Source of the DNA: Clostridia bacterium
GTDB taxonomy: Bacteria; Bacillota; Clostridia; Oscillospirales; CAG-272
Length of the DNA: 64,000 nucleotides
NCBI GenBank assembly: GCA_017502135.1
Contig: JAFVVP010000005.1
Coordinates: forward strand, 62,001-126,000
Reading direction: 5' to 3'
The notes below the pieces were generated by a model that was given only the letters and a program-made list of their open reading frames with translations, had not been told where the DNA came from and made no database searches. Made by a program: the position numbers and the translations under genes. Below are positions 1 to 9,163 of this stretch, one piece after another. Position 1 is the first letter of the stretch; every line of letters begins with the position of its first letter.

Positions 1-437
1 GCCGTGATTCATTCAGAGCGGATCAGATTCTTGTGGAGCGACTCAACGCTTGTGAAAACGTAAAAACGATCATGCAAGCCAGAGTGGAGAAGATTACAGG
101 TAATTTCCGTGTAGAATCTGCTCAAATTCTTTGCAACGGCAAGGACACGTTGCCGTCACCTATGATTCTGCCGACCGACGGTGTATTTGTTGCTGTCGGA
201 AGTGTCCCGACGCTTCCGTCCCTTGAAGCGTTCAGCAGTCTTGCAAAAGATCAAAGCGGGTATCTTATCACAGACGAAAGATGCCAAACGACGATTCCCG
301 GGCTATATGCCGCGGGTGACGTGCGTGCAAAAACGCTCCGACAAATCGCCACCGCATCGGCAGACGGCGCGATTGCCGCTGTTGAAGCATCGGAGTTTCT
401 TGTGTCGCATCCAAAAAATAAAGGTACGGCCGTGTAA
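1..437 (+). CDS. trxB: Thioredoxin reductase, C-terminal part (cut by window edge)
   Basis: The window opens inside this gene; the frame is open from base 3 and gives 144 residues before the stop. It is the C-terminal half of a low-molecular-weight thioredoxin reductase, which passes electrons from NADPH through FAD to thioredoxin. Visible are RDSFRA at the very start (end of the HRRD-type segment contacting NADPH), DGVFVAVG, and the FAD-domain closing motif GLYAAGDV followed by RQIATASADG. The redox CxxC would lie upstream and cannot be checked, so a TrxB-like ferredoxin-dependent or other NAD(P)/FAD oxidoreductase is possible. A GTG at 33 is internal and not the real start. Confidence 0.88.
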   Translation, partial: RDSFRADQILVERLNACENVKTIMQARVEKITGNFRVESAQILCNGKDTLPSPMILPTDGVFVAVGSVPTLPSLEAFSSLAKDQSGYLITDERCQTTIPGLYAAGDVRAKTLRQIATASADGAIAAVEASEFLVSHPKNKGTAV

Positions 438-476
438 GGCTTTCGATCTAACTTTTCAGTCGGAGTACAAAATATA

Positions 477-1865
477 ATGAAAAAAAGACCGGCGATAGTC
501 GCTATATCACTTTTGTGTGCGGCAGTGCTCGTTTTAGGGTCAATGTCAGTTTGGCTCTATTTCGAGTATGAGAGTCCTGAAGAATTAGCCGTCAAAGCAC
601 TCGCTGCTGCTCTTGCAGACGATCTCGAAAAAGCAAACGCAGTCATAGAGTCGCAGAATGCAGACAATGATACCTTACGTGCGCGTGAGTCTGCACTCCA
701 AAAAGAAGTAGAGGAACTTGAATATAAGGTCAACCTCCTCATTGAAAGTGATGTAGCGTCCGATGCATACCAGCAGATTCTTCTTGACGAAATCAGCAAA
801 TTGAAGAATGAAGCGGAACTGTCGGCTGATCGCGTAAAAGAACTTGAGGATCTTGTAGTATCCTATGAAAAAATTGCGTATTACAACATTAGCTACAATG
901 TTGAGAAGGTCAGCGAGTTAATTTTGCTTATGTCAGAGTCGAACCGTCCCTCCCGCACGGTCGTTATCGAGAAAATGGATGACGCAACGGGCGAGGTCGT
1001 CGATTTCACTGTGGAGGAGCGCCCGGGCAAGTTATCGTTCTACTACAAGGACCTCACTACCGGATACGTGATTACTTATAACGATTCTGAAATCATGTAC
1101 GCCGCCAGTGTCATCAAGGCGCCGTATATATTCTCGCTGCTCAGCGCCGTTGTAGAGTTCGAAAACAGTAAGCATTATTTTGATCCGGACGGGAATGCTT
1201 TATATGATGAAGAGGGAAATCCACTCTTTCAAGGTGAGCATCCCAATCTGGATGATGAAGGACGGATCATATACCTCCCCGGTGAAGAAAAATACGATCT
1301 CTCGCGCGTCTGGAGTTTAAACAAAGAGGAAATGATGCAGGAAGGCTCCGGCGTTCTGAAGGATAAAGAAGATGGCTTTCAGTTGACGTATCTTGAGCTC
1401 ATCGAGTATGCGCTTAAGTACAGCGATAACATAGCTTTTGCCGAGCTCAGAAAGATGTTTGGCTATGAGGAATATTATAGAATGGCCGAAGCGCTCGGTG
1501 TGAAAGGGCACAGAAAAGGCTATATGCAGTTGTCCGCGGACGATGCAGGGAGATTCTTTGACGCGATCTACACCTTTATTGAAGGGAACGTAACGTACGG
1601 CTCCATTATGAAGGATGTAATGATCCACTCTATTCATTCTATTATGATCACGCCCGCTGTTTCTCCCTCTGTAACGGCACATAAATACGGGTGGGATATA
1701 GATGCATATCACGATGCTGCTATCGTATATGATGAGAATCCGTATTTACTTGTTATTATGACGGATTACGATGACGGCGGAACTGCGGCGAATGCATATA
1801 TCCACAAGATTACTCGGCTCATAAATGAAATCCATAGAGAGTTCCACGAAGAAAAACAACAGTAA
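477..1865 (+). CDS. Membrane-anchored serine hydrolase, class A beta-lactamase fold, with coiled coil
   Basis: 462 residues. Residues 6-28 form one N-terminal membrane anchor, about 35-135 are a heptad-rich coiled coil, and 185-460 resemble the beta-lactamase2 (class A beta-lactamase/D,D-peptidase) fold. All three active-site motifs are visible: SVIK (Ser211, Lys214), SDN (316-318) and HKYG (402-405) in place of KTG. An acidic insert (about 232-280) with repeated D-x-x-G-N-x-L units separates the first two motifs. It probably acts outside the membrane on peptidoglycan or a beta-lactam-like substrate; true beta-lactamase activity is unproven. GGAG lies about 11 bases before the ATG; the gene follows trxB by 39 bases and ends at a clear terminator. 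Confidence 0.8.
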   Translation: MKKRPAIVAISLLCAAVLVLGSMSVWLYFEYESPEELAVKALAAALADDLEKANAVIESQNADNDTLRARESALQKEVEELEYKVNLLIESDVASDAYQQILLDEISKLKNEAELSADRVKELEDLVVSYEKIAYYNISYNVEKVSELILLMSESNRPSRTVVIEKMDDATGEVVDFTVEERPGKLSFYYKDLTTGYVITYNDSEIMYAASVIKAPYIFSLLSAVVEFENSKHYFDPDGNALYDEEGNPLFQGEHPNLDDEGRIIYLPGEEKYDLSRVWSLNKEEMMQEGSGVLKDKEDGFQLTYLELIEYALKYSDNIAFAELRKMFGYEEYYRMAEALGVKGHRKGYMQLSADDAGRFFDAIYTFIEGNVTYGSIMKDVMIHSIHSIMITPAVSPSVTAHKYGWDIDAYHDAAIVYDENPYLLVIMTDYDDGGTAANAYIHKITRLINEIHREFHEEKQQ

Positions 1866-1872
1866 AAGTTAA

Positions 1873-1913
1873 GTCGCCAGATGATAAACGAACATTTGGC
1901 GATTTTTTCTTTT
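1873..1913 (+). terminator. Intrinsic terminator after the serine hydrolase gene
   Basis: Stem TCGCCAGATG paired with CATTTGGCGA (one G-T pair), followed by a T-rich run (TTTTTTCTTTT). It separates the serine hydrolase gene from the SLH gene. Confidence 0.85.
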
Positions 1914-1988
1914 GTTGGATGAATTGTGCAATGTGATTAAAAATGTTTGAATAAATATTTCACTTTTGTTTCAAGTGCACAAAATCTG

Positions 1989-2017
1989 TTGCGTTGTATT
2001 GTGCATCATGGTATCAT
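1989..2017 (+). promoter_or_regulatory. Candidate sigma-A promoter of the SLH protein gene
   Basis: TTGCGT, a 17-base spacer, then TATCAT, about 60 bases upstream of the SLH start codon. The 35 bases before the ATG carry AGGAGG at ideal spacing. Confidence 0.55.
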
Positions 2018-2076
2018 ATCGTTGCGAGAGAGAAATGCATCTCTCGGATATGAAAACCACAGGAGGAACTCATTTT

Positions 2077-4599
2077 ATGAGAAAAGCAAGAAACGCAAGT
2101 TTCAAACGCATTCTTTCCGCGGCTTTAGCAACTTTGATTATCAGCACCGGTATTCCGGCAGTATTTGCACGTGAGTACGTTGACGTTACCGTGGAAAGCA
2201 CCGCACGGGATGAAATTGATATTCTTTCCGATATCGGCGTTATCGTAGGTACGTCGGAAAACGAATTTTCTCCCAATGAAAACGTTACACGTGAACAGAT
2301 GGCGCTTTTTCTGTTCCGCCTTATGCTGAATAAGCAGAACGGTGGCCGCGTGAACACCTCGCCTTTTAAAGATTTGTATGATGACACCTATCACGGTGCT
2401 ATTTCTTGGGCGAATGCTTCCGGATACATACTTGGCACTTCCGGATCAACTTTTGAGCCGCTCGCAGGCATTACTATGCAGGATGCTATGACGATGCTCG
2501 TCCGCGCACTTGGTCAGTCCAGCGCTTCTATGAACAACGGTTATCCCTGGACGTATATTGATGCCGGTATCAAGCTCGGTCTCGACCGTGGCCTTGAGCA
2601 CCTTTCTTATACGGAAACGCTCACCCGTGCAGAAACCGCAGTTATCCTTTATAACGCTCTGACCGCTGAGTACCTTGTTCCCAGAAACCTTGCAAACGGC
2701 AACGTGATTTACGAGTCTACCACTATTATCGAGCGTGTATTCGGCTATGAAATGGACGAAGCAACAATTATTGCAACCAACGACTACGCAATCGTTGGAA
2801 CGACCGTAGTGAAGGACGGCTATGTAACACTTCGCTACTATGATGATAGTAATGCCCCGCGCACCATGACAATCAACTTCAGCGAGCTCGGTCTTGCCGG
2901 TGATGCAGATGATTACCTCGGGCATACCTTTAAGGTGATCTATTCTGTGAACAACGCAACGAAGTTGATCAGTGTTCTCAGCGCGATCGAAGTGAGTGAA
3001 AAGGAAACGTTCCTTGAGGCTGTTGTAAATACAAGCAAGGGCTACGTTACGATCGGCGGCGTGAATTACTCCGTTGTTGAGGAGTACTCCGACATTCTTG
3101 CTACTAACGCAAATGAAATGCTCGTATATGCATACGAAAACGACAGAACTCTCACGCAACTGACAACCCTTGACGCACTGAACGAGCGTCTCGGACTTTA
3201 TGCGATTGATCTGTTCTTCTACGGCGATTCCGAAACCGCTTCTGTAGCAATCCTCAGAAACTTCCAACTCGGAAAACTCGAGGTGAATTCGGCAGGCAAG
3301 ATCAACCTTGCAGGAAATCTCACCGCCGCACAGCTCGTTGGCGGCTATTACAATAAAGCGAATGCTGTAAACGGCGACCACGTGCTCTACTATTTCAACT
3401 CCCAGACGAAGGAACTCCATATCGTTGAGGTTCTTGATATCGTTTTGGGGGCAGTAACCCGTATTACTTCCACTGTAGCAAAGATTGGTGGCGAAACTTA
3501 CAAGCTCGGTAACGCAAAAGCAGGCATCTCCGCATCTTCCATTGCCACCGCACTCACGATCGGTGGAAATGCACAGGTGGTAGTACGCGGGGACGAGATC
3601 CTGGCGGTTATCGGCGAGACAGTTCTCACGGATCATTCTGAGTATCTGATCGCTATGTCGAATGCTCTGCCGGTATTCACGAACGGTGCGTTCCGCTACG
3701 TTGTAACCGTAAATATTAATGGTGTCAACAAAAACATCTACACCGCTAATGCTGACATTACCGCAGGTAACGTATATCGCTACACGGTAAACGGTGATAT
3801 CTATTCTCTGATTGCTCCCGAAATCTCGGACGGTGAGATTGCAACCGGTATCAACAAGTTTGTGCAGAGTGGATTTGGTACGGATGAAATCGCAGTGATC
3901 GTTGATTCTGCGAACAATACCTCCTTCACCAAGGGCGAAAACACCTTCCACACCTTCTCTGCAGGCGATGCATCTTTCGCTGCATCCCGGAACGGTGCTT
4001 CTTCCATGAAGTTCGTTACCGACAATAACACGGTAATCATTGTTGTAAACGATGGTGTCCTGCAGGTTAAGACGGGCGTGTACCAGTCTCAGATCCATGT
4101 AAATGACGGCGCGAAGGTAGTCGCTGTGTTTGCGAATGAGGCAGGCTCTGTTGAGACGCTCCGTTACCTCTACGTGAGCGACGGCAGCTTTGGCAACTAC
4201 GATTCCGCCGCCCAGTCTGTTCGTCTTCTTGCGCTAAACGGCATCGTATATGAAAACAACGTCACCTACCTTGAGTACACTGTATTCAATTACGCAACCG
4301 GTACGGTTGAGAATCGTCTGACGACCGTTGTGGGGTTGACTCTTGATGAAGTCTACCTGATTGGCTCTGACGGAACGATCGTAGATGTAGAGGGAAGTGT
4401 TTCCTCCGGTGAGGTTAGCGGATTTACCGCATCCACCGTAACGATCGGTGATGAGACATACAAGCTTAACGCACAGACGAAGATTATTACTATCGACGAG
4501 GACAACGAAGTTGTAAACAAGAAGATTGAAAACGCATTCGGAAAAACCGTTGAGTTTGTTCTTAACGGCGATACCGTAACTCTCATCGTTATTCAGTAA
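2077..4599 (+). CDS. S-layer homology (SLH) domain surface protein
   Basis: 840 residues from the ATG at 2077, chosen because CAGGAGGA lies just upstream and the protein then begins with a textbook signal peptide (MRKARN, hydrophobic core, cut near VFAR-E). An upstream in-frame ATG at 1966 has no ribosome binding site. Residues about 40-190 hold three SLH repeats (motifs such as ILSDIGVIVG, TREQMALFL, LTRAETAVILYNAL), the module that anchors proteins to pyruvylated wall polymers. The remaining ~650 residues are beta-rich with no recognised catalytic domain, but contain recurring IGGxxYxL units near residues 321, 470 and 790. A structural surface-layer protein is the likely role; the long export region is otherwise uncharacterised. 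Confidence 0.85.
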   Translation: MRKARNASFKRILSAALATLIISTGIPAVFAREYVDVTVESTARDEIDILSDIGVIVGTSENEFSPNENVTREQMALFLFRLMLNKQNGGRVNTSPFKDLYDDTYHGAISWANASGYILGTSGSTFEPLAGITMQDAMTMLVRALGQSSASMNNGYPWTYIDAGIKLGLDRGLEHLSYTETLTRAETAVILYNALTAEYLVPRNLANGNVIYESTTIIERVFGYEMDEATIIATNDYAIVGTTVVKDGYVTLRYYDDSNAPRTMTINFSELGLAGDADDYLGHTFKVIYSVNNATKLISVLSAIEVSEKETFLEAVVNTSKGYVTIGGVNYSVVEEYSDILATNANEMLVYAYENDRTLTQLTTLDALNERLGLYAIDLFFYGDSETASVAILRNFQLGKLEVNSAGKINLAGNLTAAQLVGGYYNKANAVNGDHVLYYFNSQTKELHIVEVLDIVLGAVTRITSTVAKIGGETYKLGNAKAGISASSIATALTIGGNAQVVVRGDEILAVIGETVLTDHSEYLIAMSNALPVFTNGAFRYVVTVNINGVNKNIYTANADITAGNVYRYTVNGDIYSLIAPEISDGEIATGINKFVQSGFGTDEIAVIVDSANNTSFTKGENTFHTFSAGDASFAASRNGASSMKFVTDNNTVIIVVNDGVLQVKTGVYQSQIHVNDGAKVVAVFANEAGSVETLRYLYVSDGSFGNYDSAAQSVRLLALNGIVYENNVTYLEYTVFNYATGTVENRLTTVVGLTLDEVYLIGSDGTIVDVEGSVSSGEVSGFTASTVTIGDETYKLNAQTKIITIDEDNEVVNKKIENAFGKTVEFVLNGDTVTLIVIQ

Positions 4600-4613
4600 T
4601 CTTCCAAACAAAA

Positions 4614-4697
4614 GGGGCTGTCGCATTTAGCTGCGACAGCCCTAAATATTTGCGGCAAAGCGGAGTTGTTGCTTTTATGAATGCAACAACTCCTTTT
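4614..4697. repeat. Double-hairpin intergenic repeat, copy A (bidirectional terminator)
   Basis: Two perfect 11-bp hairpins: GGGCTGTCGCA/TGCGACAGCCC (4615-4625 with 4632-4642) and GGAGTTGTTGC/GCAACAACTCC (4662-4672 with 4683-4693), separated by a 19-base spacer. A T run lies on the outer flank of each, so each can end transcription arriving from the opposite side. It sits between convergent genes. A near-identical copy in opposite orientation lies at 14988-15073. Confidence 0.85.
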
Positions 4698-4734
4698 CTC
4701 CATGTTGTATTTCTATTTCGTTGGTGCTTAGGAA

Positions 4735-7179
4735 TTATTCATAACGCAGAGTGCCGCCCTGCTCAATAACGTATGCTTCCCAAGTTGTATCATCGTAGTT
4801 GTAGGTCATAAGACGGATTCCGCCGAAGCCGTACATGATGTTGTAGTTGAGGGTAGCGTACCGGATCTGCTGAGAGTAGAGAGCAACTGTGGTTTCAGTT
4901 GCGAAGGGAATGCACTGGTAAGAACCGAGAACTGTATTCTCAAGAGCAGCGAAGATGGTGAGCCGAGCGTCAACGTCGAGGATCGCGGCCTCAACGGTGT
5001 TGCCTTCTGGATCATGGATACCGCCGTTGATGAGTTTAGCCCAATCCTGAAGGGTGTGGGTAACGGTTTCAGCGGTGCCGTCGCCGTTTACGTCAAGAGT
5101 CAGTTCAAGCGTTTCCTTGGAAGGATCCCAACCGCAGGACTCGTGAATCCGCTCGAGACCGTCCATGTAGTCCGGCTCGGTGTAGCAGCGGATAGCGGAG
5201 ATCGGGTAGAAGGCAGCGCCGCCCCACGCACTGCGGATCATTTCAATCTTACCCTGAGCAACGTCAAGGTAACGGTTGGCAGCGCTGCAGTTGAATACAA
5301 CAGAAACCTTACCTTCAAAGCCGGTGCCAACGGTAGCGGCGGTGAGAAACTCGTTAAGGAGTCCCTCCTGCTTGAGGTCGTCGGCGGTGAGCTCGGTAGC
5401 AGCCGAAGCCATGCAGTTGATGACAACCTTCTGGCCGTCGGTGTAGTTGCCGTCAGCCTTAGCCTGCACATATACAGCCTGGAAGAGCTCCTTAGCTTCT
5501 TCGAGGTCGTAACCGGTTACAGCATTGTATGCGGCGGCGATGTCTGCATACTGTTTGCCTTCACCGTATTCGATGCCGTACAGATCCAGGATTGCTTTCT
5601 TAGCAGCATCGGTGTTACGGTAGATGGATTTGGGGTTGTTAGCAACGTCGTAGTAGTAGAGCCTGTTGAAGAGGCAGTAAGCCGGTTTGTAAGCGGGCGT
5701 AGCCTGCTGTGCAAACATGGTTCTATCGATAGAAAGGGAGATTGCCTTACGGAAATCGTCGTAAGAGAGAACCTTCTTGTTCACATCTGCACTGGGCTCA
5801 AGAGCAGCGAGCTTATTGATGTCGGTAGCGAAGACGTAACGGAAGGTATAGGGCTGATCAGTCTTGAGGAGGTAATCAGACATTCTATAGGTGTTGATAT
5901 CGTCGCCGGTGAGATCAACGCCATCCAGTTTACCCTGGCTGAAGAGCCTGAGAGCCGCTTCGTGATCAGGGATGATGTCGCACTTTATAGCAGTGGTCAT
6001 GTACTGACCCTCGTGCTTACCGTCGGTATAGCCGTACCACGCAGGGTTTCTCTCGAGAACGAACTGCTTGTCGGTTTCGAAAGCAGAGAGCTTGTACGGA
6101 CCGTAGGACATATAAGTGCCAACGGAAGTACCGTAGTTGGTGGTAACGAGATCACCTGTGGTGTCCTTGCCCGCTTCGTAGAGACCTTCGTGAACGATCC
6201 AGTTGGATGTCATGTTGGTCAAGAAGTAGAACATCTGAACCTGCTGAGCGGTGATGTAGGTCAGCTCGTATTCGCCTGATTTGAAGATACCAACGTTCTC
6301 GAAGTCATAAGGTTCAAAGAAGGTGGCGGTGTTGTAGAAGAGCATTTCTTTGAAGTGGTTCTCTTCGTATGCAAGACCGAAAGCAGACAGGAAGTTGGTT
6401 GCAACCGTTTTAGCAGCTTCCTTCGTGGTGTCGTTGATTTCAACGTAACCGAAGGAGTTCCGGTTATCAGCGAGAATGCCGTATGCAGCGGTATCGATGT
6501 AACCCATATTCATGAGATCGAATACAGAGTAGGAATCGGTCAGCGTCATATCATAAGACGTAAGATGCATGTATACGGTGTTATTCTCGATGTCGTAGGA
6601 GTAATCGGGCGTGTCATTCTCGCCATAAACGGGAACAACTGCAGCGTAAATCGGTGTTTCGGAGGTGAAGTACTTATTTGCATTCAGAATGGCAGTAGAA
6701 CCGCTGTAATAGGTGTTAGCACGGTAGTTCTGCATTTTGGGATCAAGCAAAGCCTTGATCGAATACATGTAAGTGTCAGCATTGATTACGTCGCCGTTTG
6801 CCCATTTTGCGTCTGGATTGAGGGTGATCTTGTAGACGCGTCCTTCGTCTTCAGTGATCCCCCATTTTTCCTTATCGGCAAAATCAGAGGTGATGTCGTC
6901 AATAGCGGTAGCCATTTCGAAAACCCATTGGTAGTTTACGCCGTCTTCTGCGATAGAAACATCAACGAGGCCCATCTCGGCATAACTTGCAATGTAGTTG
7001 TCAGCGTTTGTCTCCCGGGTGTGGGGGTTCCAGTTCAGCGGGCTGCCCCCTAAGAAGTCGTTAAACGTATAGGACTTTTCGTCGTCGCCGGTGGGACCGC
7101 AGCTTGCAAGGCTGGCAATGCTGGTGCAGAGCATCAGTACGGCAAGTACGAGTGCAAGAAGTTTGGTCTTAGTGCGCAT
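4735..7179 (-). CDS. ABC transporter solute-binding lipoprotein, family 5 (peptide type)
   Basis: 814 residues with a lipoprotein signal peptide ending in LASC (lipid Cys27). The body fits extracellular solute-binding family 5 (DppA/OppA-like): early segments on NWNPHTRETNADN and DEGRVYKITLNPDAKWANGD, a LERNPAWYGY block, and DDFRKAISLSIDRTMFAQ in the second half. Such proteins capture oligopeptides or other small solutes outside the membrane and pass them to an ABC permease. It is longer than the usual 500-600 residues. No permease or ATPase genes lie nearby, so it is an orphan receptor or feeds a transporter encoded elsewhere. AGGAG precedes the ATG. Substrate unknown. Confidence 0.88.
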   Translation of the reverse strand: MRTKTKLLALVLAVLMLCTSIASLASCGPTGDDEKSYTFNDFLGGSPLNWNPHTRETNADNYIASYAEMGLVDVSIAEDGVNYQWVFEMATAIDDITSDFADKEKWGITEDEGRVYKITLNPDAKWANGDVINADTYMYSIKALLDPKMQNYRANTYYSGSTAILNANKYFTSETPIYAAVVPVYGENDTPDYSYDIENNTVYMHLTSYDMTLTDSYSVFDLMNMGYIDTAAYGILADNRNSFGYVEINDTTKEAAKTVATNFLSAFGLAYEENHFKEMLFYNTATFFEPYDFENVGIFKSGEYELTYITAQQVQMFYFLTNMTSNWIVHEGLYEAGKDTTGDLVTTNYGTSVGTYMSYGPYKLSAFETDKQFVLERNPAWYGYTDGKHEGQYMTTAIKCDIIPDHEAALRLFSQGKLDGVDLTGDDINTYRMSDYLLKTDQPYTFRYVFATDINKLAALEPSADVNKKVLSYDDFRKAISLSIDRTMFAQQATPAYKPAYCLFNRLYYYDVANNPKSIYRNTDAAKKAILDLYGIEYGEGKQYADIAAAYNAVTGYDLEEAKELFQAVYVQAKADGNYTDGQKVVINCMASAATELTADDLKQEGLLNEFLTAATVGTGFEGKVSVVFNCSAANRYLDVAQGKIEMIRSAWGGAAFYPISAIRCYTEPDYMDGLERIHESCGWDPSKETLELTLDVNGDGTAETVTHTLQDWAKLINGGIHDPEGNTVEAAILDVDARLTIFAALENTVLGSYQCIPFATETTVALYSQQIRYATLNYNIMYGFGGIRLMTYNYDDTTWEAYVIEQGGTLRYE

Positions 7180-7229
7180 GTGAGGTTCTCCTAAATGAAT
7201 GAATCTTATTATGCGGAATTTTCATTATA

Positions 7230-7907
7230 TTAACCGTTTGTAAGGTTTCCGTTCCCGCTGACAGGGATCACCTCACCGAGAAATGTAGGTTCAGGCATAA
7301 AGATGCATTTTGCGAAATCCTTCGTGCGCGCGGCGACCTCACGCAGATCGCGCATTAGCTGCCCCCTGTACGGGCGCAGATCCGCCGAAACGCCGACGGC
7401 TTCGAGCCCCAGCTGATTGGCTATATACAAAGCTCGCGGAAGATGGTATCCCTGTGTAACGATTACCACGTGCTTTGCCTTGAACACATCGCGAGCACGG
7501 TACAGACTTTCGTAGGTAGAGAATCCCGCGTGATCCATAAATACGTTTTCGGAGGGCACGCCGGCGTCTATAGCGTATGCCTTCATTGCGCCCACTTCGT
7601 TGTACTCTTTACGCCCGTGATCGCCGGTCATGAGAATTTTATCTGAGGCACCTATCTTATAAAGTTCCAATCCCGTTTTCAGTCTATCTTCGAGCATATG
7701 ACTCGGTGAACCGTCATCACGTACGCCGGCGCCGAGAATCAGAATGCAGTCGGCATCAAAACCTGCCGCTGTGTCGGTTGTCACAATCTTTCCTTTTGTT
7801 GCTGAAAGCATACAGATATTGATGATGAGAGCCACTGATAGAGCGATCAGCCCCATTATCAAAACGAAAAGAAATAAACTGCGCAACCGTTTTCTTGTTG
7901 TAGCCAT
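7230..7907 (-). CDS. SanA/YdcF-like DUF218 membrane protein
   Basis: 225 residues. Residues 10-35 form an N-terminal membrane segment; the rest is a DUF218 domain: CILILGAGV, SHMLEDRL, ILMTGDHG, ESLYRARDVF and VIVTQGYHLPRA are the conserved blocks. SanA of enteric bacteria affects the envelope barrier to vancomycin at high temperature; the biochemical activity of the family is unknown. AAGGAG stands 7 bases before the ATG. It lies between a terminator downstream of serA and the solute-binding gene 50 bases downstream, with which it may be cotranscribed. Confidence 0.8.
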   Translation of the reverse strand: MATTRKRLRSLFLFVLIMGLIALSVALIINICMLSATKGKIVTTDTAAGFDADCILILGAGVRDDGSPSHMLEDRLKTGLELYKIGASDKILMTGDHGRKEYNEVGAMKAYAIDAGVPSENVFMDHAGFSTYESLYRARDVFKAKHVVIVTQGYHLPRALYIANQLGLEAVGVSADLRPYRGQLMRDLREVAARTKDFAKCIFMPEPTFLGEVIPVSGNGNLTNG

Positions 7908-7930
7908 ATCGTATCTCCTTGATTATACGC

Positions 7931-7961
7931 AAAAAACCGGCTGCGAATCCGCCGCCGGTTT
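7931..7961 (-). terminator. Intrinsic terminator after serA
   Basis: On the minus strand AAACCGGC pairs with GCCGGTTT across a 12-base loop and runs into TTTTTT. It closes the serC-serA operon 15 bases after the serA stop codon. Confidence 0.85.
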
Positions 7962-7975
7962 GAAGTGATCTGTAA

Positions 7976-9130
7976 TTAGGCAATTTTGATAACGCGGATG
8001 ATGCCTTCCATCGAGGAGATCGAAGCAAGGATGGCATCCGTGATATCGGAATTGGTCTCTGCGATCGTGCAGGCAAAATCGCCCTTGGATGCGTTGACGA
8101 GATTCTCAATATTGATGTTCTGCTTTCCGAGAGAATCGGTAATATGAGAAATCATATTCGGAATGTTCTTGTGAAGGATCACGACGCGGTGGTCAGACGT
8201 GCGCTCCAGGCGAACGTTCGGATAGTTTACGCTGTTTTTGATGTTGCCGTTCTCGAGGAAATCAATAATCTCGTTAGCAGCCATCACGGCACAGTTATCT
8301 TCGCTCTCCTCCGTGGAAGCACCAAGGTGCGGGATCGCAACGATGCCCTTGACGTTGATACTTTCTTCGGTGGGGAAGTCAGTAACGTAGGAGGCAACCT
8401 TGCCCGAAGCCAAAGCTTCCTTCAGATCAGTGATGTTAACAAGATCAGCGCGGGAGAGATTGAGGATGCGTACGCCGTCCTTCATCTTTGCGATCGTGTC
8501 CTTGTTGATCATGTCCTTCGTCTGCGGGGTAGCCGGAACGTGCAGGGTGATGTAGTCGCACTGTTCGAAGACTTCGTCATAGGATGCAGCCTTCTGGATA
8601 GTGCGGGAGAGATGCCATGCACCGTCGATCGTGATGTACGGATCGCATCCGACAACGTTCATGCCGAGAGATTTCGCGGCGTTTGCCACCATACCTCCGA
8701 TCGCGCCGAGACCGATTACGCCAAGCGTCTTGCCGGCGATCTCGCATCCTGCGTATGCGGACTTGCCTTTTTCAACGGATTTTGCAACGTCGGTCGTAAG
8801 GGTAGAAGCCCACTGAATACCGCCAACGATGTCACGGGAGGCGAGCATCAAAGCAGCGATCGCAAGCTCTTTTACGCCGTTGGCGTTTGCGCCCGGCGTG
8901 TTGAAAACGACAATACCCTGGTTGGCGCAAGACTCAACAGGAATATTGTTAACGCCGGCGCCTGCACGGCCGATTGCTTTCAGTTCGGGACCGAACGTCA
9001 TATCGTGCATAGCGGCAGAACGGACCAGGATAGCATCCGGTGCCGTTACAGCGTCGCCGACTTCGTAATTCGCACCGAACTGCGCAAGACCGATGGGGGA
9101 AATTTTATTAAGAAGCTGAATCTTAGCCAT
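7976..9130 (-). CDS. serA: D-3-phosphoglycerate dehydrogenase
   Basis: 384 residues; first committed step of serine synthesis, oxidising 3-phosphoglycerate to 3-phosphohydroxypyruvate with NAD. The nucleotide-binding loop GLGAIGG is near residue 140, followed by the acid-residue end of strand 2 (GCDPY). The catalytic histidine lies in IPHLGAS, and the usual catalytic arginine stands in LSRADLV. Residues about 315-384 form a C-terminal ACT domain (HKNIPNMISHITDSLG), typical for serine feedback. It is the short SerA form without the intervening domain. AGGAG precedes the ATG; it follows serC by 33 bases in the same operon, which supports the assignment over other 2-hydroxyacid dehydrogenases. 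Confidence 0.95.
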   Translation of the reverse strand: MAKIQLLNKISPIGLAQFGANYEVGDAVTAPDAILVRSAAMHDMTFGPELKAIGRAGAGVNNIPVESCANQGIVVFNTPGANANGVKELAIAALMLASRDIVGGIQWASTLTTDVAKSVEKGKSAYAGCEIAGKTLGVIGLGAIGGMVANAAKSLGMNVVGCDPYITIDGAWHLSRTIQKAASYDEVFEQCDYITLHVPATPQTKDMINKDTIAKMKDGVRILNLSRADLVNITDLKEALASGKVASYVTDFPTEESINVKGIVAIPHLGASTEESEDNCAVMAANEIIDFLENGNIKNSVNYPNVRLERTSDHRVVILHKNIPNMISHITDSLGKQNINIENLVNASKGDFACTIAETNSDITDAILASISSMEGIIRVIKIA

Positions 9131-9163
9131 TTTAGTGTTCTCCTATAGGTTATGTGATCTCTG

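Noticed and set aside
2446..4098. Open frame of 550 codons on the minus strand
   Set aside because: It lies entirely antisense to the SLH protein gene, has no ribosome binding site and a low-complexity Cys/His/Arg-rich composition typical of the reverse of a real gene.
5014..6279. Open frame of 421 codons on the plus strand
   Set aside because: Antisense to the solute-binding protein gene; no site, no recognisable domain, Val/Leu-rich mirror composition.
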